Positions 11,939 to 21,099 are shown, counted from the stretch's first letter. The stretch: DNA of 64,000 bases from Nitrospinaceae bacterium (GCA_021604505.1 BQJC01000002.1:372001-436000), one strand, 5' to 3'. Numbers and translations are program-made. Notes: generated from the sequence alone by a model not told the origin.

Positions 11939-13419
11939 CAGAACTCGCTTTTTTTGCTCGAACCTATTTCCCTCATCATCTGACAGAAAAATCTTCCGTC
12001 ATGCATGAGGAAATGCTTGAAAAATTCCGCAAGCGTATCCTGCATGCAGAGGCAACGAAAAAAGGAGCGAGAGACGTTCACGCGGCCCCCAGAGGGCACG
12101 CTAAATCAACATTGGCCACGCTTATTCTCCCGCTTTGGTGCATTGTTGCCAGGCATCGCCGGTTTATTTGCCTAATTTCCGACACTACGGAACAGGCAGC
12201 GGAATTTTTAGAATCCATCAAAGCCGAACTTGAGGTCAACGAACGGTTGCGGGAGGACTTTCCGGAAGCCTGCGGTGAAGGGCGGACCTGGAAGGCCGGA
12301 AAGGTCGTCACTCAAAACGGAGTGAAGGTCGCCTGCTGGGGCAAACGCAAACGATTGCGCGGTGTTCGTTATGGAAGCCGTCGTCCCGATCTGGTGATCC
12401 TGGACGATCTGGAAAACGATGAACACATAGACTCCCCGGAACAAAGGGAAAAGGATCGAAAATGGTTTTTTAAAGCGGTCATGAAAGTTGGCGGTAAATA
12501 CACCGTCACCATCGTCGTAGGAACGATCCTCCACCACGACTCGCTTTTGGCCCGGTTGCTCAAACAGCCGGGATGGACGGGTAAAAAGTGGCAGGCCGTC
12601 ATCCGCTGGTCGAGTTCCAGGCTCTGGGACCGTTGGGAGACGCTATTTTCGAATCCCGCGAACGATGACGCCGAGAAAGAGGCGGATCAATTTTTTGCGG
12701 ATCATCATGCGGCCATGCTGGCAGGCACGCAGGTTCTTTGGCCGGAAGTAGAGCCTTATGACTATCTGATGAAAATGCGGGTGTCTGACGGACCGGCTTT
12801 TTTTGATTCTGAGAAACAGAACGAGCCCATTGCTCCCGATGATTGCCTGTTCCAGGAGGACTGGTTTTCTTTTTGCGACGAAGAGGTCGTTGCTCTAAGT
12901 CTCTCAAAAGGCGAGTACCGGGGTTGTTATTGCGCTATCGATCCTTCCATGGGGCATGCGTCCAGAAAATCCGATCCCTCCGCCATCCTCATCGGCGGGG
13001 TCTTAGAGAGCGGTGTGATCGATATTTTGGAGGCGGATATCGAAAGATGCCACCCCGATCGCATCATGGAGAAACTGTTTCAATACCAGGAAAATTATAA
13101 ATTCGACCGCATCGTGATCGAAGAGGTGCAGTTTCAGGAGTTGTTCAAGGACCAGGTCATTAAAGAAGGAGCAAAAAGAGGAATTTATTTAGCCGTTCAC
13201 GGTGTCAGACCCAATTCCGACAAAACACTGAGAATTTCCAAACTGCAGCCCCATATCAAAAACGGGCTGATCCGCTTTCGAAAGCGCGACCGCGTGCTTC
13301 TCGATCAGCTCAAATACTTTCCTAAAGCCGACCACGACGACGGCCCCGATGCCCTGGAAATGCTGTTCAGTCTGGTCGCTTCAGGCAGAAATGGACCCCG
13401 AATACGGAGAATCGGCTAA
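11815..13419 (+). CDS. Phage terminase large subunit
   Basis: DNA-packaging motor ATPase and nuclease of 534 residues. The N-terminal ATPase has an adenine-contact-like segment (F-F-A-R-T-Y-F-P-H-H, ~46-55), Walker A A-P-R-G-H-A-K-S (91-98) and Walker B L-V-I-L-D-D-L-E (193-200). The C-terminal RNase H-fold nuclease has A-I-D-P-S (Asp376), I-V-I-E-E-V and a final D-H-D-D-G-P-D-A-L-E. The whole reading frame is intact with all catalytic residues, so packaging could be functional. It overlaps the upstream gene by 124 bases; later starts would remove the conserved N-terminal segment. Confidence 0.93.
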   Translation: MAGFNRAKQGYSEIRTLIQSAVTPFRDQSPRKKQQRVERALTELAFFARTYFPHHLTEKSSVMHEEMLEKFRKRILHAEATKKGARDVHAAPRGHAKSTLATLILPLWCIVARHRRFICLISDTTEQAAEFLESIKAELEVNERLREDFPEACGEGRTWKAGKVVTQNGVKVACWGKRKRLRGVRYGSRRPDLVILDDLENDEHIDSPEQREKDRKWFFKAVMKVGGKYTVTIVVGTILHHDSLLARLLKQPGWTGKKWQAVIRWSSSRLWDRWETLFSNPANDDAEKEADQFFADHHAAMLAGTQVLWPEVEPYDYLMKMRVSDGPAFFDSEKQNEPIAPDDCLFQEDWFSFCDEEVVALSLSKGEYRGCYCAIDPSMGHASRKSDPSAILIGGVLESGVIDILEADIERCHPDRIMEKLFQYQENYKFDRIVIEEVQFQELFKDQVIKEGAKRGIYLAVHGVRPNSDKTLRISKLQPHIKNGLIRFRKRDRVLLDQLKYFPKADHDDGPDALEMLFSLVASGRNGPRIRRIG

Positions 13420-13486
13420 AGGGTTTAGACAGAACTCCCCCCTTTATCAAAGTGGAACTTCACGCAAGGGAAGCCCTTCATCCCGG

Positions 13487-13536
13487 CCTTCTCCTGACAG
13501 GAAGGAGAGAAGGGGGCCTCCCTCCTATTGAGGGAG
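13487..13536. repeat. Palindromic intergenic repeat (REP-like)
   Basis: Two adjacent hairpins: CCTTCTCC (13487-13494) with its near complement ending at 13513, and CTCCCTC-ctatt-GAGGGAG (13518-13536). The reverse strand reads as the common CCCTCACC...CTCTCCCTC...GGGAG type of chromosomal interspersed palindrome. It lies in the 194-base gap between the terminase and the tape-measure-like gene. A half-element of the same flavour is at 17470-17496. Confidence 0.5.
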
Positions 13537-13613
13537 AGGATTTAGGTGAGAGGGTGTGTTTAAAATTTTTCATGTTCAGTCATTAAAAAATTAATAACTG
13601 CTTTTGGTGAACC

Positions 13614-14123
13614 ATGCCCGTCGCAAATACAGTCGAAGCCAATATCATCGTCAACTTTGACGATCGATTGACCGGTCCTTCGCAAAAAGCTTTTGAGAAG
13701 TTTAAACGGCACGCGCAGTCGGTTTTTCGAGCCGTTTCCGCATCAGGAGTATCAGCATTTCAAAAAATAAAATCCGCACAGCAGTCGGCTCTAAAAGTTA
13801 ACAGCGCGCCCAGTCGCGGCCCCGGGGGGCTCATCCCCATCAATGACAATCCGTTAGGGCTGAACCTGGAGCCACAGTTTGAAGTGCCTTCCTTCGCTTC
13901 CGGCATACGTTTCGTGCCCCGCGACATGCTGGCCGAGATACACAAAGGGGAAACCGTGCTATCTAAACCCCAGGCGGAGCAGTTTCGTCAAAGCGGCTCG
14001 TCCGGGGACAATATCACGTTTCAAATCACCAGCGGGTTCACGCCCGATCAGGCGACTGCCCGAAAATTCGCCCGCATGATCGAAGACGAACGCATTCGTT
14101 TGAACGAAAGAAAAACCTCCTGA
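13614..14123 (+). CDS. Very short tape-measure-like protein
   Basis: 169 residues. The C-terminal half contains F-A-S-G-I-R-F-V-P-R-D-M-L-A-E-I-H-K-G-E and then T-V-L-S-K, the pattern that ends many tail tape measure proteins (G-x-x-Y/F-V-P...H-x-G-E-x-V). The N-terminal ~60 residues form a helical region like a tape measure N-terminus. The long central repeat region is missing. No other tape measure is present after the tail chaperones, where one is normally found. Its place between terminase and portal is unusual. It may be a true mini-tape measure, as in gene transfer agents with short tails, or a deleted remnant. Confidence 0.6.
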   Translation: MPVANTVEANIIVNFDDRLTGPSQKAFEKFKRHAQSVFRAVSASGVSAFQKIKSAQQSALKVNSAPSRGPGGLIPINDNPLGLNLEPQFEVPSFASGIRFVPRDMLAEIHKGETVLSKPQAEQFRQSGSSGDNITFQITSGFTPDQATARKFARMIEDERIRLNERKTS

Positions 14124-14191
14124 CAGTCCCATCTTTTTAAAACGGGTCGCCCGTAAATTATTCGGGGAAGACCACCACTCATTGGATAAAA

Positions 14192-15397
14192 ATGAAACTT
14201 TTTCAATGGTTTAAAAATAGAAACACGAAACAAAGCGCCATCACCCGGGCGCTCACGATGTTTCTGCCGCTTGGCCAGGGAATTTCCAGCAACACGGATT
14301 ATGCCTCCCTCGCCAGGGAAGGTTACGGGAAAAACAGCGTTGTCTTTGCCTGCATCAAGGAAATCGCCCAGGCCGCGGCAGGGGTCGACTGGCTGCTTTA
14401 TCAGTTACAGCCCAATGGCGCCCGCAAGGAGATCGCCACTCATCCGTTGCTCAAGTTGATTGCTAGACCCAATCCCCTGCAGGGAAAATTCGAATTTATC
14501 GAAGCCGTGGTCGGCTACCTTTACCTTTCCGGGAATTCCTATTTGGAAATGGTGGGGCCGGGTTCTTCGGCTCTGGAAAATGGGAACTCCCTGCCACGAG
14601 AAATGTATGCTCTGCGTCCGGATCGCATGCGTGTACTTCCGCATGCAGTGAACCTGATCGCGGGTTACGAGTACCGCGTCAAAGGTCAGAGCCTCAGGCT
14701 TTCCAGAGATCAGGTCCTGCATTTGAAACTGTTTCATCCAGAAGACGACTGGTATGGATTGTCACCGGTCCAGGTGGCGGCGCTGGCGATCGATAAAATC
14801 AACACGGGTGACAAATGGAATTCTGCGCTTTTACAAAATTCCGCCGTTCCCTCCGGCGCTCTGGTGTCCAAGGAACGGTTGACCGACGATCAGTTCAACC
14901 GATTAAAAACGGAAATGCGGGAACAGATTCAAGGCGTTCAAAATGCCAGGGAGCCTCTTCTTTTGGAGCAGGATCTGGATTGGAAGGAACTCGGTATCTC
15001 GCCCAGGGACATGGACTGGATCGAGGGTTTAAAGTTCAGCGCCCTGCAAATCGCCCAGGTCTACAATGTCCCCCCGGAATTGATCGGCCTGCAGCCGGCC
15101 ACTTATCAAAACCGCCGGGAAGGCAGAAAAGCGCTGTACACCGAGGTCGTCTGCCCGGCATTAAACCGTTTACGCGATGCCTTCAACAATGGGTTGACAC
15201 CAAAATTCGGACAAAATCTTTTCCTGGATTATGACAAGGACAGGATCGAAGCCCTGGCGGAGGATCAGGAATCGTTATGGAAGCGTGCCAATGAAAGTCA
15301 TTTTTTGACTCTCAATGAAAAACGACATCTGGTTGGATTCGAAGAACTTCCCGGCGGCGATGTTTTAGCGGCCCCTGAAAAAAATTCCCCCTCTTAA
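14192..15397 (+). CDS. Phage portal protein (HK97 family)
   Basis: Dodecameric portal at the capsid vertex through which DNA is packaged. 401 residues, the usual size for the HK97 portal family. Typical elements: V-V-F-A-C-I-K-E-I-A (~47-56), P-L-L-K-L-I-A-R-P-N-P, a G-N-S-Y-L-E segment, the long-stem helix region around I-D-W-I/I-E-G-L-K-F, and V-P-P-E-L-I-G followed by a Y-x-N-R-R-E motif. The reading frame is intact. It lies upstream of the protease and capsid genes, in the standard order. Confidence 0.93.
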   Translation: MKLFQWFKNRNTKQSAITRALTMFLPLGQGISSNTDYASLAREGYGKNSVVFACIKEIAQAAAGVDWLLYQLQPNGARKEIATHPLLKLIARPNPLQGKFEFIEAVVGYLYLSGNSYLEMVGPGSSALENGNSLPREMYALRPDRMRVLPHAVNLIAGYEYRVKGQSLRLSRDQVLHLKLFHPEDDWYGLSPVQVAALAIDKINTGDKWNSALLQNSAVPSGALVSKERLTDDQFNRLKTEMREQIQGVQNAREPLLLEQDLDWKELGISPRDMDWIEGLKFSALQIAQVYNVPPELIGLQPATYQNRREGRKALYTEVVCPALNRLRDAFNNGLTPKFGQNLFLDYDKDRIEALAEDQESLWKRANESHFLTLNEKRHLVGFEELPGGDVLAAPEKNSPS

Positions 15398-15404
15398 AAA
15401 CAAC

Positions 15405-16109
15405 ATGGAATCTTGTATGAAAGAAATCAAATCCTTTCCCTTTAAAATCGACCAGGTTGCTGACTCTGGAGAGTTCACAGGCTACGCCTCTACGTTTGGC
15501 GAAACCGATCTTGGCGGTGATGTGGTAGAAAAGGGATCGTTTAAAAAAACGCTTCGGGAAAGCCGGGGCGCCATTCCCGTATTGGACCATCACGACCCCA
15601 CCCGGCAGATCGGCTGGAATCTGGAAGCGAAAGAAGACAGCCGCGGCCTTTTGGTCCGTGGTCTGCTCGATCTCAACGTCCGGGTGGCCAGGGAACGCCA
15701 TTCTCTGATGAAAATGGCGGTTCAAGTGGGAGGGCGGACGGGGTTTTCCATAGGGTTCAGAAGCATCAAGGAAGAACCCGATAAAAACAATCCAATGATC
15801 CGCCGTTTGAAGGAAATTCAACTCTTCGAGTACAGCATCGTCACCTTTCCCATGAATCCGCAAGCCGCCGTGACCACGGTCAAAGCCAGGCAGGAACTTC
15901 TTGATCAGTTTCTGCGCCAGGAGATCGGGTTGGACAAACAACGCACCCGGCGGGCTCTTGAGGATTTAAAGTCACTCCTTTGCGCGGAGCCGGAACCCCA
16001 CTCCGCAAAGAACCCAGGAGCCGACCTTTACGGTTCACACGCCGACTTCATGGACGCATCGCTTCTTGCTTCCATGAAAAATCTTTTAACCACTTTTAAA
16101 ACTCAATAA
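15405..16109 (+). CDS. HK97-family prohead maturation protease
   Basis: Serine protease that cleaves the capsid scaffold domain. 234 residues from the ATG at 15405; the ATG at 15417 has a better-spaced purine run and is an alternative start. The family motifs are present: G-Y-A-S-T-F near the N-terminus, L-D-H-H-D-P-T-R-Q-I-G (His62/His63) and F-E-Y-S-I-V-T-F-P-M-N-P (Ser144 as likely nucleophile). The C-terminal ~70 residues are variable. It sits 8 bases after the portal gene. Confidence 0.92.
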   Translation: MESCMKEIKSFPFKIDQVADSGEFTGYASTFGETDLGGDVVEKGSFKKTLRESRGAIPVLDHHDPTRQIGWNLEAKEDSRGLLVRGLLDLNVRVARERHSLMKMAVQVGGRTGFSIGFRSIKEEPDKNNPMIRRLKEIQLFEYSIVTFPMNPQAAVTTVKARQELLDQFLRQEIGLDKQRTRRALEDLKSLLCAEPEPHSAKNPGADLYGSHADFMDASLLASMKNLLTTFKTQ

Positions 16110-16196
16110 CCAAGCCCCCGGTACGACTCGCACTGCTTTCTAAACGCTAAGAGGCTGTTGTCGGACGTACAGGTTTCGTAACAAGGAGATTGAAAT

Positions 16197-17390
16197 ATGA
16201 ATGAAATCAAGGAACTCGTGGATGAGCTGAATCATGCTTTCCGTGCGCACAAAACAAAAAACGATCAACGCCTGGCGGAACTGGAGAAAAAAGGCCGGGT
16301 CGATCCCTTGCTGGAAGAGCAGGTGGACCGCATTTCCAGCGAAATCCAAAGCCTCATGGATGTCAAAGAAGGTCTGGACAATGTCAGAACCCAGCTCAAC
16401 CGCCCGGGATTTGAAGTCAGCCGGGATTTTCTGGACCCGCTCGCAGAATCAAAGAAAGCCGCCGTTGCAAAATATTTGCGAAAAGGCGAGGGGGCCATGA
16501 GCGACAGCGAGATCAAACTCCTCGCCACAGACAGTGACCCGGAGGGCGGCTACTGGGTGACCTCCGGGATGTCCAACCAGGTCATCAGCAAAGTGTTCGA
16601 AACCTCCCCGATGCGCAACATCGCTACGGTGCAAACGGTTTCGAGCGATGCTCTTGAGATTCCCGACGACTTGGGCGAAGCTGACGCCGGCTGGACCACG
16701 GAACGCGGAGTGCGTTCAGAAACCGACACGCCCATGATCGGCACCCGCCGTTTTCCGGTGCATGAGCTTTACGCCATGCCCAAGGCCACCCAGTCCCTGC
16801 TCGATGATGCCCGCATCGATGTGGAGAGCTGGTTGTCTGCCAAGGTGGCAGACAAACTGTCCCGGCTCGAAAACAGCGCTTTCATCAACGGCGACGGCGT
16901 GGGCAAACCCCGGGGCATTTTGACTTATCCGGCAGGGACCACCAATCCGGGCGAGGTCCAGCAGGTCAATTCGGGCAGCGCCGCGGCGCTCACAGCCGAT
17001 GGCCTTCGTACGGTGGCCTACGCGCTCAAAAGCCCTTACCTCAAAAACGCCCGCTGGGTGATGAACCGTTCCAGCGTGGAGGCCATCTCCAAGCTCAAGG
17101 ATTCCTCCGGACAATATCTCTGGCAGCCTTCTTTGGAGGCCGGCGAAATGCAAACGCTTCTGGGATATCCGATCGAACGCATGGAAGACATGCCCGCCGT
17201 CGCCGCGAATTCCCTTTCCCTGGCGTTTGGTGATTTCAGGCAGGCCTACACCATTGTCGACCGCATGGGGGTTCGGGTTTTGCGCGATCCTTTCAGTGCC
17301 AAACCGTTTGTGCTGTTCTACACCACGAAACGCACCGGCGGCGACGTGACCAACTTTGAAGCGCTGGTGATTCAAAAAACTGCCGCCTGA
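16197..17390 (+). CDS. Major capsid protein (HK97 fold)
   Basis: 397 residues. Residues ~1-95 are a charged coiled coil that corresponds to the HK97 delta/scaffold domain removed by the protease. The mature part starts near the G-G-Y-W-V-T segment, with M-R-N-I-A-T-V and a later G-x-G-x-x-x-P-R-G-I-L-T-Y motif (N-G-D-G-V-G-K-P-R-G-I) typical of phage capsid proteins. It has a good ribosome-binding site (AAGGAG). The codon use and GC-rich composition match the chromosomal host genes around it. Confidence 0.93.
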   Translation: MNEIKELVDELNHAFRAHKTKNDQRLAELEKKGRVDPLLEEQVDRISSEIQSLMDVKEGLDNVRTQLNRPGFEVSRDFLDPLAESKKAAVAKYLRKGEGAMSDSEIKLLATDSDPEGGYWVTSGMSNQVISKVFETSPMRNIATVQTVSSDALEIPDDLGEADAGWTTERGVRSETDTPMIGTRRFPVHELYAMPKATQSLLDDARIDVESWLSAKVADKLSRLENSAFINGDGVGKPRGILTYPAGTTNPGEVQQVNSGSAAALTADGLRTVAYALKSPYLKNARWVMNRSSVEAISKLKDSSGQYLWQPSLEAGEMQTLLGYPIERMEDMPAVAANSLSLAFGDFRQAYTIVDRMGVRVLRDPFSAKPFVLFYTTKRTGGDVTNFEALVIQKTAA

Positions 17391-17469
17391 TCAAGCCCTG
17401 CACGGTAAGTGTCCCGTTCTACACTGACGCTGGTACGGAAAACAAAAATGTTACTTCCCTTTTCATCTT

Positions 17470-17496
17470 CCCCCTCACCCGGGGGGAGCTGGGAAG
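17470..17496. repeat. Short palindromic GC-rich element after the capsid gene
   Basis: CCCCTCACCCGGGGGGAGCT is followed by a GGGAAGG purine run. This resembles half of the REP-like element at 13487-13536. It lies in the 124-base gap between the capsid gene and the next small structural gene. Confidence 0.35.
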
Positions 17497-17514
17497 GATT
17501 AAAGGAGAAAAAAT

Positions 17515-17889
17515 ATGCGAGACATGAAGAACAATGTGGACGCGGTCAAAACCATCAATCCGGCCGTTTACAATTCAAACCCGCCGCTGGCGGGAGTGGA
17601 TCTTCGCGGATTTGACTCGGCGATGGCCGTGATTCAATCCGGCGCTTTGACCGACGGCACACACACGCCAAAACTGCAGGAATCGGATGACAATTCCGCC
17701 TACACCGATGTAACCGCTTCCGACCTGGATGGATCATTCACCAACATTGCCGCCAACGCCGTTCAGCGCGTCGGGTACAAAGGATCCAGGCGTTACATCC
17801 GGGTGTTCGTGGCTTCTAATGGGACCACCGGGGCTCTGTATGGCGCTTCGGTTCTGCGTGGTGTTCCTCACCATACTCCTGTTGCCTGA
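17515..17889 (+). CDS. Conserved phage structural protein downstream of capsid
   Basis: 124 residues with a strong ribosome-binding site (AAAGGAG). It has the pattern V-D-L-R-G-F-D-S-A-M followed by G-x-x-T-D-G-T-H-T-P-x-x-Q-E-S-D-D-N-S. I have seen this pattern in small proteins that follow capsid genes in tailed prophages. The exact role (head decoration, neck or stabilisation) is not established by the sequence. No signal peptide or TM is present. Confidence 0.6.
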   Translation: MRDMKNNVDAVKTINPAVYNSNPPLAGVDLRGFDSAMAVIQSGALTDGTHTPKLQESDDNSAYTDVTASDLDGSFTNIAANAVQRVGYKGSRRYIRVFVASNGTTGALYGASVLRGVPHHTPVA

Positions 17890-18005
17890 CCGGGCTGCGC
17901 CCCGAGATTGACCCGCTCCACGCTGATACCGGAGCAAAACACAGTTTTCCTTTTTCCTTCCTCTTCATACAAGGAAGATGGAAGGGATTTTAAACAGGAG
18001 ACAGG

Positions 18006-18227
18006 ATGGAAATTAAAATGCTGGAAACCCGTATGGGTTCACCGGATGGGGTATCCGTTTTTTCTTATTCCAAGGGAAAGGAATACGAGTTGCCGGAGGG
18101 TTTGGCCAGAGTCTTTATTAACGAAGAATGGGCAAAACCGGTTAACACGCCGTCCAAAACACCCCGGAGGAAAGATAAGGGTGCCGCTCCGGAAAACAAA
18201 TCGAAAACGAAAGTGAAAAAACCGTAA
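18006..18227 (+). CDS. Small head-region protein with Lys-rich tail
   Basis: 73 residues with ribosome-binding site AGGAGA six bases upstream. The first half forms a compact region (M-L-E-T-R-M-G-S-P-D-G) and a K-E-Y-E-L-P-E motif with A-x-x-F-I-N-E-E-W-A, often seen in small phage head proteins. The tail is almost all Lys, Pro, Arg and Ser. No function can be assigned beyond head-neck location. Confidence 0.5.
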   Translation: MEIKMLETRMGSPDGVSVFSYSKGKEYELPEGLARVFINEEWAKPVNTPSKTPRRKDKGAAPENKSKTKVKKP

Positions 18228-18264
18228 TGATCCTTTTCTATCAAAGTGAACCGGGTGAAACCCA

Positions 18265-18933
18265 ATGGCACTAAAGCAGAAAACTCCGCCGGCTTCCGAG
18301 CCGGTGTTGTTAAGCGATACCAAAGCCTATCTCAGGATTTCCGACACCGACGACGATGCGTTTTTAAACGTCCTCATCACCGCTGTCCGTCAACGCTTTG
18401 AGGAATGGGCCGGGCGGTCCTTGATCACCCAGACCTGGACGCTGTGGCTGGACGGTTTTCCTCACCGCGAGAAAAGAAATTCCCCCAGGGAAGGCTATTT
18501 TGAATTGCCGGTGGATCAATTTGACGCTGTCAAACCGCTGGTTGCGATCCCGCGATCTCCGCTCCAGTCGGTGACATTTTTAAATACTTATGACGCCGCC
18601 AACACCGCAACCGTTTTCGACAGCTCAAATTACCTGGTGGACGCGGTTTCCAACCCAGGCCGCATCGCTCTCAATCAGGGAGCCGCCTGGCCAAAGAACC
18701 TGCGCGGAATCAACGCGGTGGAGATCGAGTTTGTCGCGGGGTATGGAAGTGCCGCCGATGTTCCAGAATCGATCAAACAGGGAATTCTGCTTTGGATCAA
18801 GCTTCTGTTTGCGGACAAATCGAAACTGTTTGAGTCCGATGAAGCGACGCCCGGTTTGCTGGAAATCAACCGGGTCCCGATTCCCGCAGTGGTCAAAACC
18901 CTGTGGGAACCCTATCGAATATTAAATTTCTAA
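18265..18933 (+). CDS. Head-tail connector protein (gp6/phiE125 gp8-like)
   Basis: 222 residues. It begins with the element S-D-T-K-A-Y-L-R-I-S, then D-D-D-A-F-L-N-V-L-I-T-A-V, which matches the N-terminus of phage gp6-like head-tail connectors. A later F-V-A-G-Y-G and A-D-V-P-E-S-I-K-Q-G-I-L-L-W motif is characteristic of the family (G-Y-G-x3-D-V-P-x-x-I-x-x-A-I). It builds the ring below the portal. It is followed by the HK97 gp10-like gene, the expected order. Confidence 0.85.
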   Translation: MALKQKTPPASEPVLLSDTKAYLRISDTDDDAFLNVLITAVRQRFEEWAGRSLITQTWTLWLDGFPHREKRNSPREGYFELPVDQFDAVKPLVAIPRSPLQSVTFLNTYDAANTATVFDSSNYLVDAVSNPGRIALNQGAAWPKNLRGINAVEIEFVAGYGSAADVPESIKQGILLWIKLLFADKSKLFESDEATPGLLEINRVPIPAVVKTLWEPYRILNF

Positions 18934-18996
18934 CTCTCCCTCCGGAGGGTCTCCGGTCGAATTTTAAATTTTTAATTCACTTCTGAAAGGTTTCCT

Positions 18997-19461
18997 GTGT
19001 CCTTTTCCGTGCAAATTAAAAATCTTTCCATGATGGAAAAATTACCATCGGATCTGGCGGCAAAGATGAGCGGAGTATTTTTAGAAACCGCGCAAACTTT
19101 GGTTCATAACGCGGCGAATGCCGCCAGAGAACGGGTTTTGTCCAAGTCGCGAAGACCGCATGCAGGGTCCGGCCGCTATTTGAATTCGATTCGTTTTGTG
19201 ATCGAAACCAATCCATTGCAAGTGACCGGCAAAGTAGGGAGCAATCATCCGCAGGCGGCGGTCCTTGAGTTTGGAAGCCGACCGCATGTCATTCAGGCAA
19301 AAAATAAAGCAACCTTGTTTTGGCCGGGAGCCCGGTTTCCGGTGAAGAAAGTCAATCATCCGGGAACTCCTGCTTTTAAAGTTCTTGGAGGCGCCGCAGA
19401 GCAAGTTGCGTTAAACGCCCAGGATATTTTTAACCAGGTTCTCAATAAAACATTTGGTTAG
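18997..19461 (+). CDS. HK97 gp10-like neck/tail completion protein
   Basis: 154 residues starting at a GTG with GAAAGG upstream. The centre has S-G-R-Y-L-N-S-I-R and A-A-V-L-E-F-G-S-R-P-H, the pattern of HK97 gp10-like neck proteins (Y-A-x-x-x-E-F-G). The end includes P-G-T-P-A-F-K-V-L, matching the P-A-x-P-F/P-A-F segment of that family. It likely bridges connector and tail. Confidence 0.8.
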   Translation: MSFSVQIKNLSMMEKLPSDLAAKMSGVFLETAQTLVHNAANAARERVLSKSRRPHAGSGRYLNSIRFVIETNPLQVTGKVGSNHPQAAVLEFGSRPHVIQAKNKATLFWPGARFPVKKVNHPGTPAFKVLGGAAEQVALNAQDIFNQVLNKTFG

Positions 19462-19487
19462 GAACCGTTTTTTCCAAAGAGGTTTAA

Positions 19488-19964
19488 GTGACCGATTACA
19501 ACTCCTTAGCCAATGCGATTAAAACCACGCTGGAAAACGATTCCTGGCTGGGGAACTCCGCCAATGTGAAAACCATTGAGATCCACCGCCGCGGTTTTTC
19601 CATTCAGGACCCGAAAGACGCACAGTTTTTTTCCGCGTCCGATCTTCCGGCCATCGCCGTCATTCCCAATTCAAGCCCCAAACAACAGAGGCTGGCAACG
19701 ACGAACGAGATCCGGGAAACCGTCTCCTCAGAGATCGCGGCCGTGACCCGCAACCGGAATTTGCAAGCCGGGATGACGGCGCATCAGACGATCATTCAAA
19801 ACCTCGAACGGGTTTTGGAAAAACAAAAAAGTTCGACCGACGATTTCGGCATCGATGCTTTTGTGCAACAGGTTTCGACCACCGAAGAGCAGATCAAAAA
19901 AGGCGAGTTTTATTATTTTTTATCCACCACCACCGCAAGAATTGAACTGAACGCGACATTCTAA
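19488..19964 (+). CDS. Putative tail terminator protein
   Basis: 158 residues with a GTG start. It begins with a helix (L-A-N-A-I-K-T-T-L), then a beta-rich region with D-L-P-A-I-A-V-I-P, and ends in beta strands with F-Y-Y-F-L-S-T-T-T-A-R-I-E. This alpha-plus-beta layout and the position between gp10-like and tail-tube genes match tail terminator (lambda gpU-like) proteins. The assignment is by position and pattern rather than a specific motif. Confidence 0.5.
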   Translation: MTDYNSLANAIKTTLENDSWLGNSANVKTIEIHRRGFSIQDPKDAQFFSASDLPAIAVIPNSSPKQQRLATTNEIRETVSSEIAAVTRNRNLQAGMTAHQTIIQNLERVLEKQKSSTDDFGIDAFVQQVSTTEEQIKKGEFYYFLSTTTARIELNATF

Positions 19965-20004
19965 GACAGGGACAGGGTCCGCCCAGCTTTAAGGAGCATT
20001 CCGC

Positions 20005-21048
20005 ATGACAACAAAACGAATCACCACCGGATGGCGCGGGCTGTCTATCGCCAAAGAAACGACCCTCGGCGCGCCGGCCACCGTCGACACCGCTTTTAAT
20101 TTCGAAGGTCCACCTGTGGATATCGAGATCAACGAAGCGCAGACGGACGAAAATGAAATAACCGGTTTCAACGAACCGGGCCGCCACGAGATTCTCAACT
20201 GGAAACTCGACGGCGCTCACACCCAGCGGGCCATGCCGCACAACCTGGGGTATTTTCTTTCCGCCGCCATGGGCAGGGTGACAACCCAGACTCCCGATGC
20301 GCTCAACGATCCCACCGTGCGCCGTCACTGGATCGAACGGGATCTCGCCAATGTTCGGTTGCGCACGGTGACACTGGTCGAATTCGACGGGATCACGAAA
20401 AAACGGTTTCCCGGAATCTACGTCAAGTCGGTGAAAGTGGACGGGGCGCGAAACGACTTTCTCAAACTGGAAGCGCAATTGGGCGGTGTGGGAAAAGAAG
20501 AGTCCAGCGCCATTGCCAAACCGGCCGTGGTCCAGGAATCGTATTTGCGTTACGGCGACGTGGAGTTCACCCGCGGCGGTGCTTTAAGCGGCTCCGTCAT
20601 CGGAGGGGACCTGGCTGTCAGCGGATCGCCGACGTCGTTCAGGGGCGATCTGAGAAGTTTTTCCTGGACGATCGACAACCAGGCGATCCCCGTTTACGAG
20701 ATGGGCGACAACACAGGTTTCGTCAGCCGGGTCGAACGCGGAGACCGGTTTGCGCACGAATTGTCCGCTGTGTTTGAAATGCAGGACGACAACCATAAAA
20801 CAGGACTGATCAACGGCACGCAATACGTTTTGAACATTCCCATCGTCGGTGGCGTTATCCCCGGCGGCAGTGGAGCCTTTAACTTTTCCGCCGATCTCAT
20901 CTTTCCCAGGGTCGTGTACCGGGAAGCCAAGAAAGACCGGGACGGTCAGGCGTTGATCGTCAATGCCGAGTTTCAAGTCCTGGAGGATGCCACTTACGGG
21001 TCGGCGATCGTAAAGATCATCAACGAACAAACCGGATATTTAACCTGA
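20005..21048 (+). CDS. Major tail tube protein
   Basis: 347 residues, rich in beta strands, with an RBS (AAGGAG) ahead of the ATG. It begins G-L-S-I-A-K-E-T-T-L-G, typical of phage tail tube proteins (G-x-E-T-T-x-G). It is longer than many tube proteins (~150-250 residues), so it may carry an added immunoglobulin-like or second tube domain. It lies between the terminator and the frameshifted tail chaperones, the classical siphophage location. Confidence 0.7.
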   Translation: MTTKRITTGWRGLSIAKETTLGAPATVDTAFNFEGPPVDIEINEAQTDENEITGFNEPGRHEILNWKLDGAHTQRAMPHNLGYFLSAAMGRVTTQTPDALNDPTVRRHWIERDLANVRLRTVTLVEFDGITKKRFPGIYVKSVKVDGARNDFLKLEAQLGGVGKEESSAIAKPAVVQESYLRYGDVEFTRGGALSGSVIGGDLAVSGSPTSFRGDLRSFSWTIDNQAIPVYEMGDNTGFVSRVERGDRFAHELSAVFEMQDDNHKTGLINGTQYVLNIPIVGGVIPGGSGAFNFSADLIFPRVVYREAKKDRDGQALIVNAEFQVLEDATYGSAIVKIINEQTGYLT

Positions 21049-21099
21049 ACCCTTTTCTTCGCCATTTTCAAAAAAGGCGATTTTGCGAAAGGAAAACAT

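Noticed and set aside
17409-17615. Plus-strand open frame overlapping the small structural gene
   Set aside because: Runs over the REP-like element and lacks a start signal; the gene at 17515 has a strong site in another frame.
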